From Lasiosphaeria ovina (Eukaryota > Ascomycota > Sordariomycetes > Sordariales > Lasiosphaeriaceae), in contig JAULSN010000007.1 in assembly GCA_033439765.1 (NCBI GenBank), positions 1,178,001 through 1,242,000 on the forward strand: a DNA stretch of 64,000 bases, in the 5' to 3' direction. The position numbers and the translations under genes were made by a program. The notes beneath the pieces were generated by a model. It worked only from the letters and a program-made list of their open reading frames with translations, was not told where the DNA came from and did no database searches. Shown here one piece after another: positions 34,550 through 44,205 of this stretch (positions are counted from its first letter, which is position 1; the number at the start of each line of letters is the position of its first letter).

Positions 34550-36078
34550 GATGGACTAACTTCACTATAGGTACGTCTTCAAACCAACGCACTGCCGCCG
34601 TTCGGGAAGGAAAAGTGGTGCACGAGTATGGACAGAGCCAAGTCCGATGACCCTACGAGCGAACACCCAGCTCCTCTTGTAGTCAAATCGCCAGCCAGCG
34701 GGCGATCCGCCTGTCTGCTGTATCACCGTGGCCAAGCCGGCGGCGCCTTGAGAGCCTTCTCATCGAGTTGGGCATCAACCTGCCTTTTCACAGCCTTGCG
34801 CCGCCGCCGCCGCCGCCGCCGCCGCCAAGCTGGCTCGAAAGCTTTCCGGCCCCTATGCTCCGGCGGCGAATACTAACCATTCCGGAAAGGAGGAGCCGTG
34901 TAACATGTTACCTTAAGCATGTTATGTCGGTAACAGATAGAGGCTTGTTGACGGCAAAAATAAAATTTCAAGTCCAGCATAGCAGAAGTGTGCCAAGCAG
35001 TATGTTCTATTAATATGGCCTTCCTGGCAAATCAGTCGTTTTTTTTGGCCCAGAAAAGACTTGCTTGCCCGGCCATTCTATTTATTTTCGTTAAACAGAT
35101 CAAATGGCTAATAACAGAGGCCAAATGGCTCAACATACCTACTACTACAGTTCCTACATACCTAGTCTGCGACTTTCTTTCAAGTCCTAAGTCTCGAATA
35201 ACCTCCTTTCTTCGAGACCACCGCCATGGCGACAGGTGTCCAAGGAAGGAGGCTTCCTTTTTCCCGGAAAACCTCCCTCTAACATAGTGTTTTGGCTCTC
35301 ACAGTGTATTGCGGCTATAGTAGTATGGAGTTCGACTGCTGCAATAAAGTATCCTTTCTCTACCATGTTTTCTTCATACCCTGTTGGACTGTTGGAAATA
35401 TTTGCTTAAGCAATCATTTGTTTCGCGCGGGTAATATTGCCATTTTAACACGCTTAAGGTATCATGGATGCTGTAGGACCTCCCCCCTTCCCGACAAAGA
35501 CAAGACAAGGCAAGACAAGGTAAGGTACTTGGATTCGGAAAGAGCCGCCAGTTGTTTTTACATGGGGCGGGCTCAGAAAACAGCACATCTACAAGGCACT
35601 GGATAGGACAGCAGATAGAAAGAAAGGCTGACATCGTCGCTAAGCAGGTACCTCGCACGTATTGAGGAGATCATCATCCGGCTGGGGACGGTTGAGTGTG
35701 TGTGTGTGTGAGTCGGGTGGTATTCATGGTTTGCTTTGCTTCCCGCTGAGGTTACACAGACATTGCATTGCATTGGCCGGGCTGTGATACGACCACCCCA
35801 TCCCCTCTTCCGATAACTTGTTGATGTTCAGATGGCGACCAATAAGAAGCCCTCTCTCACAAGTCGCCCGCAGGGCTGCAGCACACATACATCAACAAAA
35901 ACAGCTCTCTCTTCTTCTATATTCCGTACTTTCTCTCGACACCGTACTCAGCTTTGCACTCACTCTTACCCTCTCACTCACTCACACTTTACTCACTCAC
36001 TCATACTTTACTCACTCACTCACACCAAATACACACACTCTCTCACACCCAATCCCATCCCCAAATCCCATAAAAAAA
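34550..36078. other. Intergenic, upstream of ASCH gene
   Basis: No supported gene. The segment 34880-35460 is more AT-rich than the surroundings. A CTCACTCA-type repeat occupies about 35955-36050 directly before the next gene. Confidence 0.5.
35955..36050 (+). repeat. CACTCACT tetranucleotide-rich leader
   Basis: Imperfect CTCA/CACT repeats, interrupted by TTTACTCACTCACTC units, in the presumed 5' UTR of the ASCH gene. Confidence 0.75.
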
Positions 36079-36609
36079 ATGCCCCGGCACGCGCCCCCCG
36101 CCACATCCTCCCGAACAGACGTAATACTGCCCATGCGCGACCCGTACATGTCACAGATCCTCTCTGGCGCCAAGAACCACGAGTTCCGCAAATACCGGCT
36201 GTCGGCACGCGTCGCACGGATCTGGGTCTACCGGACGGCGCCGCACTCGGCTCTGACACACATCTGCAGCATCGCTCCCGGAGGCGCGCGGACGCGGGTG
36301 GCGGGGGTCGACGCGCCACTGACAGAGGACGGGCTCGGCAACGCCGAGTTTAATGCCCGGCACGCGGACTGGGAGGGGTACGATTTCGCGTACCGGATTC
36401 TGAGCGTGTGGGAGCTGCGGACGCCGGTGCCGCTCGCGGAGCTGCGCGCCGAGTACGGTTTCCGTGCGGCGCCGCGCGGGCTCGTGTATCTGCCGCGGTC
36501 TGTGGCCCAGCGCGTTGTCTGGCACCGGCAGACGCTCATCATTGGGGACGAGGCCCAGGAGACGTCGCGTGAATTCTCTGTCCGTGCCGATTCTGCTACT
36601 CTAACTTGA
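36079..36609 (+). CDS. ASCH-domain (PUA-like) protein
   Basis: 176 residues from the ATG at 36079. The open frame extends further upstream through a CT-rich leader without similarity, so this ATG, preceded by eight adenines, is preferred. The N-terminal half shows the ASCH signature: a beta strand (DVILPMRDPYMSQILSGAK), then the GxKxxExR motif (GAKNHEFRKY), then strands (RIWVYRTAP). ASCH domains have a PUA-like fold and are thought to bind RNA; some are hydrolases. The function in fungi is not known to me. Single exon, no signal peptide. Confidence 0.7.
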   Translation: MPRHAPPATSSRTDVILPMRDPYMSQILSGAKNHEFRKYRLSARVARIWVYRTAPHSALTHICSIAPGGARTRVAGVDAPLTEDGLGNAEFNARHADWEGYDFAYRILSVWELRTPVPLAELRAEYGFRAAPRGLVYLPRSVAQRVVWHRQTLIIGDEAQETSREFSVRADSATLT

Positions 36610-36781
36610 GCTCCGGGAAACAAAAGTATGGATTTGCATTCATAATCGACATGACCTCGTGCGCCTCGGCACATATTACCTAGCCTGCACCTAGTCAACC
36701 ACCAACTTAAAAATCGCAATCCAAATACGAAAGCCCCTTATGGACCGGCCGTAACCGCAAAAAACAATATCTCACTGACAC

Positions 36782-38812
36782 CTAAACAAAAACCAAGAAC
36801 CGCCCCTCGCCATGCTCCCCTTCTCCCCCAGACCCGCCGCCCCATTTTCTCTCCAGCTCCTCGGCAGCCTCCTTTTCCCTCTCCCTATCCCTCTGCCTCC
36901 TCTCTTCGTCGCCAACCGCATTCTTCGCGGCGTCGGCGTCGCTCTTCGCCTTCTCGCTATTCTCCGTCGCCCTGTCGAGCTCGTCCTGGGCCTTGTCAAT
37001 CAGGTCCTGCAGCTCTCTCCTAGTTGCCTCGTCAGCCGCGGCATTCTTCTGCTCCTCCAGCTTGTCAAGGGCCCCCCTCTTGTCCTCGACATCCTTCAGC
37101 GACCTCTCAATTATGGCATTGATGTCTGTCTCTGCCAGCGCCGGTGCCACAGCCTCGCCGGCGCTGGCGCCAATCCGCGCCGTGACTAGCGGCTGCAGGT
37201 CCGACTGTGAGACGCTCAAGGCAGCCATTGCCAACACGGCATTGCCGTCTCCGCTGACCGACAGCAGCTTCTGGGAGCTCTCGCTCAGCGCCGGGATGAC
37301 GGCGTCGTTGAACTCGGCGACCGTCTCGGGCGTCCACAGCGTCGCGGCGCTGTCATTTAGCAGCTGCTCGTTGAACAGCGCCGACGAGCCCACCGTGGTG
37401 CTGACGGCCTCGACGGTTGGAATACCGCCCTGCGCGCGCGTGTCGTCGACGGCCGCCTCGGCGTGCTTGCTCGCGGCCCGCGACACCGACTCCTTGATGT
37501 CGCTGAGCGGCTTCGTGGCTGCCACGTCGCGCACCGCCTGCTCGATCGCCGCCACGTCGGCCTTGGGGAAGAACCCTCTCCATTCGTCAAAGTCGCCCGT
37601 GACGAAGCTCGAGGAGAAGATGGGAAGCCGCTGCTGCGGCTGTCCAGGTTCTGCTGCGCCGACAGCTGCAAATACGCCCTCGACCGCGACCTCGGGAGCG
37701 GCGACAGATGCCCCGTTCAGGTCCACCGGTGACTCACTGCCGGCCTGAATGGATTCCACGAGCGGGGGCGTCGCGTCGCGGATGAGGGACGGGTCCCCCA
37801 CGACGCGTGCGCCCAGCACGGAGCGCAGCAGGCTGCCGAACTTGCCGAAGACGCCGTCGAGCACAAAGGCCACCCTGTCCATGCGCTCAAAAAGAGGCTG
37901 ATCATGGGTATAGATATACTGCTTATTGTCCATACCGACCTTATCCGCGCGCATCGTGTGTGGCAGCCCGTCTCGCGCCATGGCCATCAGCTCGGCGCCG
38001 AGCGTGACGTTTAGGAAGTCCATGGGCCGGAGCACGTGTTCGCCGAGCAGCACGTTGATCATGGTCAGCTGGGCTGGATACTTGGGGTCGAAGACCGCCG
38101 TCCATGAATTGGCCCCGTCGAGCTGGTGCTCCTTGCTCGTGCGCAGCTGAGCCTCGAGCACGACGCGCCCGCTGCCGTCGCCGAGCGGGGACACGCGCAT
38201 CGTGTTGAGCTGCACAAACGCAGTCGACGACAGGCGGAGCAGGCAGCCGACACCTTCAACAACCTTGTTCTCGCTGGCCTGCTTCAGAGCCGAGGGGTTT
38301 TCGGCGCACCATTCCGAGGGATCAAGCTCCGAGTCAAGCATTTGCTTGCTCTGCTCGCGCGAGAAAATCAACACGTTCTTGCTAGGAAAACTCCGCCACC
38401 ATTGAGAAAACCCAGCAGCCGGGTTGGCAACAAACTCTGCGACAAGGTCTTCACCCAGGTTGGCGATGCCGGATGCGATTCCTTCGTGGCCGCCATTGAC
38501 TTGGTAGACCTCGCCGCGCACCTGCCTCTCGCCGCCAGATCCACCGGATGCCTGAGCTGCTACCTGGGCGGCCACCAGCTGTTCGTGCGCAGAGACGGCT
38601 ATGTCATCAACTGCCGCACCTCTCTTCCTCCTCAGATCGGCGTCATCGCCGTCTCCACCGTCGCTGCCGTCGTTGATGTCGCCAGACGGGTGAATGAATG
38701 TCTTGATCCGTGTTGAGATGTCTCCTCCCAGGCCCTGCAAGCTCCGGCTGAACAGCGAGGGACTAAACCGTGTGCGGATGACGCTGGTGGTGTTGAAGTA
38801 TCTCTGTGTCAT
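36782..38812 (-). CDS. Large unknown protein, same frame as the gene upstream
   Basis: From the first ATG (38812) 676 residues. Open sequence continues upstream in the same frame to the TGA at 38918-38920 that ends the neighbour. Not recognised. The N-terminal part is basic, then a Gly/Asp-rich linker, a mixed alpha/beta middle (WWRSFPSKNVLIFSREQSK; LTMINVLLGEHVLRPM), a Ser/Ala-rich section, and a long charged coiled coil near the C-terminus (KDVEDKRGALDKLEEQKNAA and on). Having its own promoter in the roughly 105 bp after the upstream stop is implausible. It is more likely the second half of one long protein, reached by splicing out the stop or by read-through, or cut off by a nonsense mutation. 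Confidence 0.55.
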   Translation of the reverse strand: MTQRYFNTTSVIRTRFSPSLFSRSLQGLGGDISTRIKTFIHPSGDINDGSDGGDGDDADLRRKRGAAVDDIAVSAHEQLVAAQVAAQASGGSGGERQVRGEVYQVNGGHEGIASGIANLGEDLVAEFVANPAAGFSQWWRSFPSKNVLIFSREQSKQMLDSELDPSEWCAENPSALKQASENKVVEGVGCLLRLSSTAFVQLNTMRVSPLGDGSGRVVLEAQLRTSKEHQLDGANSWTAVFDPKYPAQLTMINVLLGEHVLRPMDFLNVTLGAELMAMARDGLPHTMRADKVGMDNKQYIYTHDQPLFERMDRVAFVLDGVFGKFGSLLRSVLGARVVGDPSLIRDATPPLVESIQAGSESPVDLNGASVAAPEVAVEGVFAAVGAAEPGQPQQRLPIFSSSFVTGDFDEWRGFFPKADVAAIEQAVRDVAATKPLSDIKESVSRAASKHAEAAVDDTRAQGGIPTVEAVSTTVGSSALFNEQLLNDSAATLWTPETVAEFNDAVIPALSESSQKLLSVSGDGNAVLAMAALSVSQSDLQPLVTARIGASAGEAVAPALAETDINAIIERSLKDVEDKRGALDKLEEQKNAAADEATRRELQDLIDKAQDELDRATENSEKAKSDADAAKNAVGDEERRQRDREREKEAAEELERKWGGGSGGEGEHGEGRFLVFV

Positions 38813-38917
38813 CTGCGTAGCCTGCGACGAGACGAACGGGGCGGCGATGGCCGCCCCGGCTCGAACCGAGACGCCGAGGCGGAGCGAGACTGTGTACTGC
38901 ACCCGCGAGGTCCACTG

Positions 38918-41515
38918 TCACACGCCAACCAGGAAGATATCGGGCTGGAGGAGTGCCCGGGGGAGCTCGGCACGGGCCGTCCTCGCCCAAATGTCCAGCT
39001 CGACGTCTATACGGGTGACGGACGAGACATCGACGGCGTCCGACACGGACAGATTCCAGGCCGTGAACGGCGTAGCCAGCGGCATGTGCATCGTGCTAGC
39101 GCCGCCGGCGCGCTGGAACTGGAAGTCGGTCTCGTACATGGGCGGCGCGTTGGACGAGTCGATGAACTCGTTGCCGGCGGGGCCGATCCCGTACGCGACC
39201 GACATGACGATAGGGCCGGGAAACTGAAAGTCGTGCGCCTGCATCTGGTCGTCCTGGACGTAGAAGATGGGGCCCATGGACAGGTGCACCACGATGCTTT
39301 TCCTGCCGGGGCTGGGCTTGGCCCCTTCGAGGTGCACGCGCACGCCTTGGAGGCGGATATCGTACCAGCGGCCTTCCATTCCGTACACTTTCTTGTCCCT
39401 CGGCAGCAGGTTCAGAGTAAGACTGCGCGATTTCTTGAAGTTGGCAAAGGAAGACGGATGGGAGCTGGGCGTCAGGGAGAAGGCGACGTCTGTTCCGGTG
39501 AACTGGTTGTGGGGATGGGGCACGCTCTGCGACAGATGGGTCATAATCTCGCCGCGCAGCTCGTTGAGCGCGGCCTTGAGCTCCGCGCCCGTGATCACGT
39601 CGAAGCTCTCGAGGTTCCCCAGGTGCGCGAGCGCATTGCTCCGGCGCATCGACATGCAGTTGAAGGCGCGGACGCCCTGGAACAGCGAGTCCAGCGAGGC
39701 GGCGAACCGCGACGAAACCATGCGGACGTAATAGTTGTACACGAGGTCGAGCGCGGGCTCTGCCAGCTCCGAGAGCGTGCCGCTGCCCAGTAGCGCGCTC
39801 CTCGCCGCCGTATTAGTCTTCCAGTCGTTCACAGCCTGGAGGTACTGCAATGCCAGCCGAGTGTACGTCTGCATGCCGGACTTCATGTCCTGCACCATGT
39901 TGAGAAGATGGTCGAATTCATCCTGCAGGTCGTCGCTCTGAATGTAATCCTCAAAGTAGCGATCGCATAGTTCCTTGAACTTGTCCCGCTCCACTAGCAG
40001 CGTGTGTTGAAAGCGGTCCGCGGCGCCGGGGTCTGCGATGGTTGGGTCGTCTTCGCGCACCACCTTCATAAAGTCTTGAACGTCGACGCGAGCCATGAGC
40101 GCGTCGCTGATGCGGTAGACGCGCTTTTCGATGGCGTCTTGTTTCATGTCCTGCTTTGCCTTGTCGCGGTGTTCCTGGTCCATGGTGTCGACGGCGGTCG
40201 ATATAGAAGCCCCTATCTCCATGCCCGCTCCGATGCCGTATGCCGGGTTGACTCCCGCCTCGGGCGCAAACATCAGCACCGAGCCCACGGTGCTCAAGAC
40301 ACTTTGCCAGCCGCCACATGTGGAACCGTGGTAGCTAAAGTCGCCCTTCACCTTGTCCCAAAACGTGTCCATGTGCCAGGCGAGCAGCTGCTGCTTGGCT
40401 TGGACGTGGTCTCGAAGAGAGGCGAACGACTCGTATGTGTTGGCCATCTGCGCAACCAGGCTCCTCTTGGCCGCAGTCGATTTGCCGATGGCATCCTCAA
40501 GTGTCTTTGCTGTCTCGCTGGCTCTCTGCAGCGCCGTGTCGCGGTCTGCGAGCTCCTGCTCCAACGAAGCCTTGACAGACTCGAGCGCACCGAGAGCGTC
40601 GATCTCGTCGTCGGCATCGACAAGCGACACGGCCGGATTGCTGACCAGGTTGAGCGGGCTCCCAAAGATGTCTGCGCTCGTCTGGCGGATGTGGAGGTAT
40701 TCGGTGCAGTTGAGGAGAAAGGCGTCCTGCTCGGCGCCGGCCAACGACTTGACCGGTCCGCCTCCTTCGCGCATCCTCTGGAGCTCGCCGACACACCGCC
40801 CGAGATATTCAGTCGTGCCGGCCAGCGCCACCGCCATATCCGACTCGGAATCCGCGTCCTCGTTGTACACCTGTGCGCCGAAACCTATCTGGTACTCGAA
40901 CTTGACCCTCTGTAGCACCATCAAGAGCTGCGTAGCATTGCGGATCGAAGCAGGGCTCTCGACAGGAACAACCTCTGCCTCCTGAGTGATGGTACTGGCG
41001 TCCGATGACTGGCCCGACGGCACCATCCGGCTGTCCTGGTACCTCTTCATCACAGCAACCGCCTCCGTGATCTTGTTGTCGAATCCCCACTCCTTGACGA
41101 AGCCAATGCACGACAGGATATGCGGCGAGGTTATTTCGGTCATGCGCCCCATCGACCCGGACGCTCCTCCGCTGACGGCCGAAACCTCAATGGGGTCCGG
41201 CGGTGACACGCGGACTTTGCCGTCGCCGTCGGCCCAGACCGACACGCGCAGCGAGCCCGAGAGCTCGTTGGACCCGGCGCTTCCGCCCATGCCGGGGCCG
41301 CCGCCGATAGCAAGGAACCGAGGTGTGATGTTGGCGCTCACAAACATGCCGACGGCTTTCTCGTCTACGTTTCGCCTCATATCGGCGGGGATCGGCATTT
41401 GCACCGGCCCTGATCCCGTGGCAACCCAATACGTCATGTTGCTTACTTCGTGATTGACATTTTTTGATGTGACTATCTTGTCGCGAGGGTTCAAGTGTTC
41501 CTTCCACGGCGTCAT
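38918..41515 (-). CDS. Large unknown protein with pore-former-like architecture
   Basis: 865 residues from the first ATG (41515). The frame is open and coding-like for at least 29 more codons upstream (to beyond 41602), so an upstream exon joined at the CAAACAG near 41620 is possible. In order it has a beta-rich, Gly-rich N-terminus; a long coiled coil (LESVKASLEQELADRDTALQ and on); a Gly/Ala-rich hydrophobic segment (SVLSTVGSVLMF, AYGIGAGMEIGASISTAV); another long helical region; and a beta-rich C-terminus (YDIRLQGVRVHLEGAKPSPG; TPFTAWNLSVSD; SSVTRIDVELDIW). This order loosely recalls helical pore-forming proteins and the C-terminal part of Tc-type toxin A subunits. That is an inference from pattern, not homology. 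No classical signal peptide. Function unknown. Confidence 0.6.
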   Translation of the reverse strand: MTPWKEHLNPRDKIVTSKNVNHEVSNMTYWVATGSGPVQMPIPADMRRNVDEKAVGMFVSANITPRFLAIGGGPGMGGSAGSNELSGSLRVSVWADGDGKVRVSPPDPIEVSAVSGGASGSMGRMTEITSPHILSCIGFVKEWGFDNKITEAVAVMKRYQDSRMVPSGQSSDASTITQEAEVVPVESPASIRNATQLLMVLQRVKFEYQIGFGAQVYNEDADSESDMAVALAGTTEYLGRCVGELQRMREGGGPVKSLAGAEQDAFLLNCTEYLHIRQTSADIFGSPLNLVSNPAVSLVDADDEIDALGALESVKASLEQELADRDTALQRASETAKTLEDAIGKSTAAKRSLVAQMANTYESFASLRDHVQAKQQLLAWHMDTFWDKVKGDFSYHGSTCGGWQSVLSTVGSVLMFAPEAGVNPAYGIGAGMEIGASISTAVDTMDQEHRDKAKQDMKQDAIEKRVYRISDALMARVDVQDFMKVVREDDPTIADPGAADRFQHTLLVERDKFKELCDRYFEDYIQSDDLQDEFDHLLNMVQDMKSGMQTYTRLALQYLQAVNDWKTNTAARSALLGSGTLSELAEPALDLVYNYYVRMVSSRFAASLDSLFQGVRAFNCMSMRRSNALAHLGNLESFDVITGAELKAALNELRGEIMTHLSQSVPHPHNQFTGTDVAFSLTPSSHPSSFANFKKSRSLTLNLLPRDKKVYGMEGRWYDIRLQGVRVHLEGAKPSPGRKSIVVHLSMGPIFYVQDDQMQAHDFQFPGPIVMSVAYGIGPAGNEFIDSSNAPPMYETDFQFQRAGGASTMHMPLATPFTAWNLSVSDAVDVSSVTRIDVELDIWARTARAELPRALLQPDIFLVGV

Positions 41516-41908
41516 GTCCACCACGAAGTCCTCGTGTTGAATCAGCCGGTCATTCCAGGTCGGGGAGCCGTCGGACGGATCGACACAGTCGCGATCGATC
41601 ACTCGAGGCTGTTTGAGACAATTTAAAGTCCCGCACGCCTTATCGATCTTTCCTACTTATTCGGGCCTCTAGTCTATGTATACACTTGGCCCCGCGCAAT
41701 GGCCAGCTCAATTGTATGACAACGGAAGCCGCATTTCCAAGGTAGTTGCACACTTCATTACTCGCACTCTTAGCATCATAGTTGGTCACACAGCAGTTCA
41801 ATTCACAAGTCAACTCAGCGGGTAGTTGTAATTAGGGTTAAATGGGTTAACGCATTCCGTATATCAGATTCTGTTCTATTCAGAGGCTGGCCAAGCAGTC
41901 AAGACAGG
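41516..41908. other. Upstream region of the large gene
   Basis: Holds the 5' end, and possibly an upstream exon and promoter, of the large minus-strand gene, plus the 3' region of the next one. Short interstitial TTAGGGTTAA-like bases at 41833 are too few to be telomeric. Confidence 0.45.
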
Positions 41909-42661
41909 TCACCTGCGTTTGACCGGAGTAGGGAGAAGAGAGCGCCGCGACTTGGGCGGAGCACCCAGATCCGTTTCCTGCAGACCAGGAGGACTAGAAC
42001 TTAGACTCCCGAGGGGTGTTCTGGGTGCCTTCGCAGGACTCGCACTCGCCATCTCGCCTGTCCTGTAGTTCTCCTCGGACGTGGGAGTGAGAATCCCAGC
42101 GGCGCCGCGGCTGCTCAGTTCGGTAGACGAGCCGTCGTCCTCCTCGCGGTGGTGTCCTCCCTCGTCTTTGACGGTAGTAGTCTCGGGGCCGGCCAAAGAC
42201 TCGTCAACGTCGGCAGACCAGTCCGCGTCGTCGTCAGGTAGCCGGCCCTGCTGCTCGTCGCCTCCCACGGCTCTCGCCCCCTTGCGCTCGTGGAACAGCT
42301 CTTCCTCGTCTGCCGCCGGCTCGCTCGGTTTCGGGGGGAGCCAAGATTCGTCGTCCTCCGCAGACCAGTCCGCGTCGTCGTCAGGGGGCGGCGACTGCGG
42401 CGACGGCGGCTTGACTTCCTTGATCTTGTTCTTCAGGTACTCGATGATGGTCTTGGTCTTGGTCTTGTCCTCCGTCTGCTGCGCGACGCAGCGTCGGCAG
42501 CTCGTCTCCACCTTGACCGTGCTATAGGGATGAGCCCACATGATGTCGCACGCCTCGAATCTCTCGCCGCGGTCAAATGCCCTCTCGGTAGGGCATGGCA
42601 GCAAGAGGTCTTGCCACACGTAGTGCCCGCAGGTGAAAATCACACGCCTATGAACGCACAT
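41909..42661 (-). CDS. Cys/His-rich N-terminus, acidic unknown protein
   Basis: 250 residues. The first 63 carry a regular Cys/His set (MCVHRRVIFTCGHYVW, PCPTERAFDRGERFEACDIMWAHP, SCRRC) typical of a small zinc-binding domain common in uncharacterised Pezizomycotina proteins. A Lys-rich helix follows (TIIEYLKNKIKEVKPP), then an acidic disordered region with a duplicated block (PDDDADWSAEDDESW and PDDDADWSADVDESL), and a Ser/Pro tail with a basic end (LLPTPVKRR), which may serve as a nuclear localisation signal. Single exon. Function not known. Confidence 0.75.
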   Translation of the reverse strand: MCVHRRVIFTCGHYVWQDLLLPCPTERAFDRGERFEACDIMWAHPYSTVKVETSCRRCVAQQTEDKTKTKTIIEYLKNKIKEVKPPSPQSPPPDDDADWSAEDDESWLPPKPSEPAADEEELFHERKGARAVGGDEQQGRLPDDDADWSADVDESLAGPETTTVKDEGGHHREEDDGSSTELSSRGAAGILTPTSEENYRTGEMASASPAKAPRTPLGSLSSSPPGLQETDLGAPPKSRRSLLPTPVKRR

Positions 42662-43086
42662 GGTGACCTGGAGATAGGGGGGGGGGGTATCACCGTATGT
42701 TGCTGTGCACGAAAGATTAGATCTATATGGCCGTAAGGAGTCGCCACACTACAAGAGTAAACGAGAACCTGGATATTGGAGACGCAGTAGGCGTTATCTC
42801 TTTGATATACGCTTTGAAGCCGCCATTTCCGTTGAAACAGGCATGTCTGTCTGTTGTTCTAGAATATGCCTGACAACAACAAATAAGACTGTTTAGTGTC
42901 AGCGTCCACAGAGAAAACGGGTGTTGGTTTGACAGCAACAAAGAAACTGGTTCAGGTGCCGGCCTTTCACGCCCAACAGCGCCAACATGACAAAAGACAG
43001 CCAAAGAAGCAGCTCAACGGCTTCCCCACAGAAAAATTGAAGTAAACAGAAGGCAAAATACAACTCACCAACAAGCGCCATTGTCA
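42662..43086. other. Intergenic between minus-strand genes
   Basis: Promoter of the Cys/His gene and 3' UTR of the HAD gene. No gene seen. Confidence 0.6.
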
Positions 43087-44205
43087 TTACCGCCCCGCAA
43101 CGAGAACCTTGTCCAGCATCTTGCTCCGCAGAATGTCATCAAAATCCCTCGCCCACACCAGCCTCGGCAGCGGCGACGATATACCACCCTCCGTCACGCG
43201 AGACACAGTGTGTCCCAGACGGCGCAGCGTCTGCAGCAGCTTGCTGTCGGCCTTGTCCCCATCACCGTCAACCATGACCACGCCGACGTCGGCGTCGAGC
43301 AGACACGCCAGATCCGTGACCGAGTCGCCGACATATACCACGGCCTCTCCATCCCTCTCCTCATCCACCACCGCCCTCTTCAGCGACTGAAACGCCGCCA
43401 GCTTGTCCCCGGCTGTCAGAAGCGGCGGCAGCTTGCCGTGCTCGGCAGGCGACAATGGTGGTGGGCCCGTGATGCGGCCGTCGGGCCAGGAAACCTCGTT
43501 AACCCGCATCCCAGCAGCAAACCGCGCGGCAGTCTCGTCCAGGACGCCCTCGACAAACGCGCCCGACCAGTTTACACTGACAAGACCGAGGCGCCACCCA
43601 TTCCCACCCCCATCCCCATTCCCACCATCACCCCGCCGCCCTCCCACAGCTCCCCCGACCTTGTCGACAAACTCAAGGAACCCTGCCCGGAGGTAGACGG
43701 CATCATCATCACTGCCATCACCATCCCCTTTAAGTTTAACATCCACAGCACCGCCCCCGGCAGCAGCCGCAACAGCCTTGGCACCAAAACGCAATAAATC
43801 GGCCCTCTGTAGGCCGCGAAACAGGCCCGCCGCCGCGACGCGCGCCAGCGACGCCCGCTCGACGATACACAGGCTCTCGAGGAAGGCCAGCTCGCGCTCA
43901 AGAGCCAAAGCACCGCCACCATTATCACCATCATCATCATCGCCACTACTAGCAAGTCCACCACCACTACTAGCACCACTAGCAGGGGAGCTGTACTTCC
44001 AGCTGGCGACGTGGCGCCGGTAGTCAGCGAGGTAGGCGTCGACGACAGCGCGCCATGATTCCCTTTTTCTTCTTCTCTCGTCGTCGTCGTCGTCGTAGTC
44101 GTCGTCGTCGTCGTCTTGATTGGCGATGGCGCGGTGTGCGAGGGCGGCGATGGTGTCGCGGCGGGTAATGGTGCCGTCAAAGTCGAGGACGACGAGGCCT
44201 TTCAT
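43087..44205 (-). CDS. HAD-family phosphatase, Cto1/YCR015c-like
   Basis: 372 residues from the ATG at 44205, chosen because it places the HAD motif I (VLDFDGTITRRDT) at the N-terminus as usual. The frame also allows an upstream ATG at 44265 (MSSSSPYL). Motif II-like LVSVNWS, a conserved Lys region and motif IV (VYVGDSVTDLACLLDADVG) follow, so the catalytic Asp pair and the Mg-binding GDxxxD are present. Low-complexity insertions enlarge the cap: an Asp-rich run (about 13 acidic residues) and two Gly/Asp-rich loops from GTC/ATC triplet DNA. Related fungal proteins resemble phosphoserine-phosphatase-type HADs; yeast Cto1 is linked to cold tolerance. Substrate unknown. Confidence 0.85.
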   Translation of the reverse strand: MKGLVVLDFDGTITRRDTIAALAHRAIANQDDDDDDYDDDDDERRRKRESWRAVVDAYLADYRRHVASWKYSSPASGASSGGGLASSGDDDDGDNGGGALALERELAFLESLCIVERASLARVAAAGLFRGLQRADLLRFGAKAVAAAAGGGAVDVKLKGDGDGSDDDAVYLRAGFLEFVDKVGGAVGGRRGDGGNGDGGGNGWRLGLVSVNWSGAFVEGVLDETAARFAAGMRVNEVSWPDGRITGPPPLSPAEHGKLPPLLTAGDKLAAFQSLKRAVVDEERDGEAVVYVGDSVTDLACLLDADVGVVMVDGDGDKADSKLLQTLRRLGHTVSRVTEGGISSPLPRLVWARDFDDILRSKMLDKVLVAGR

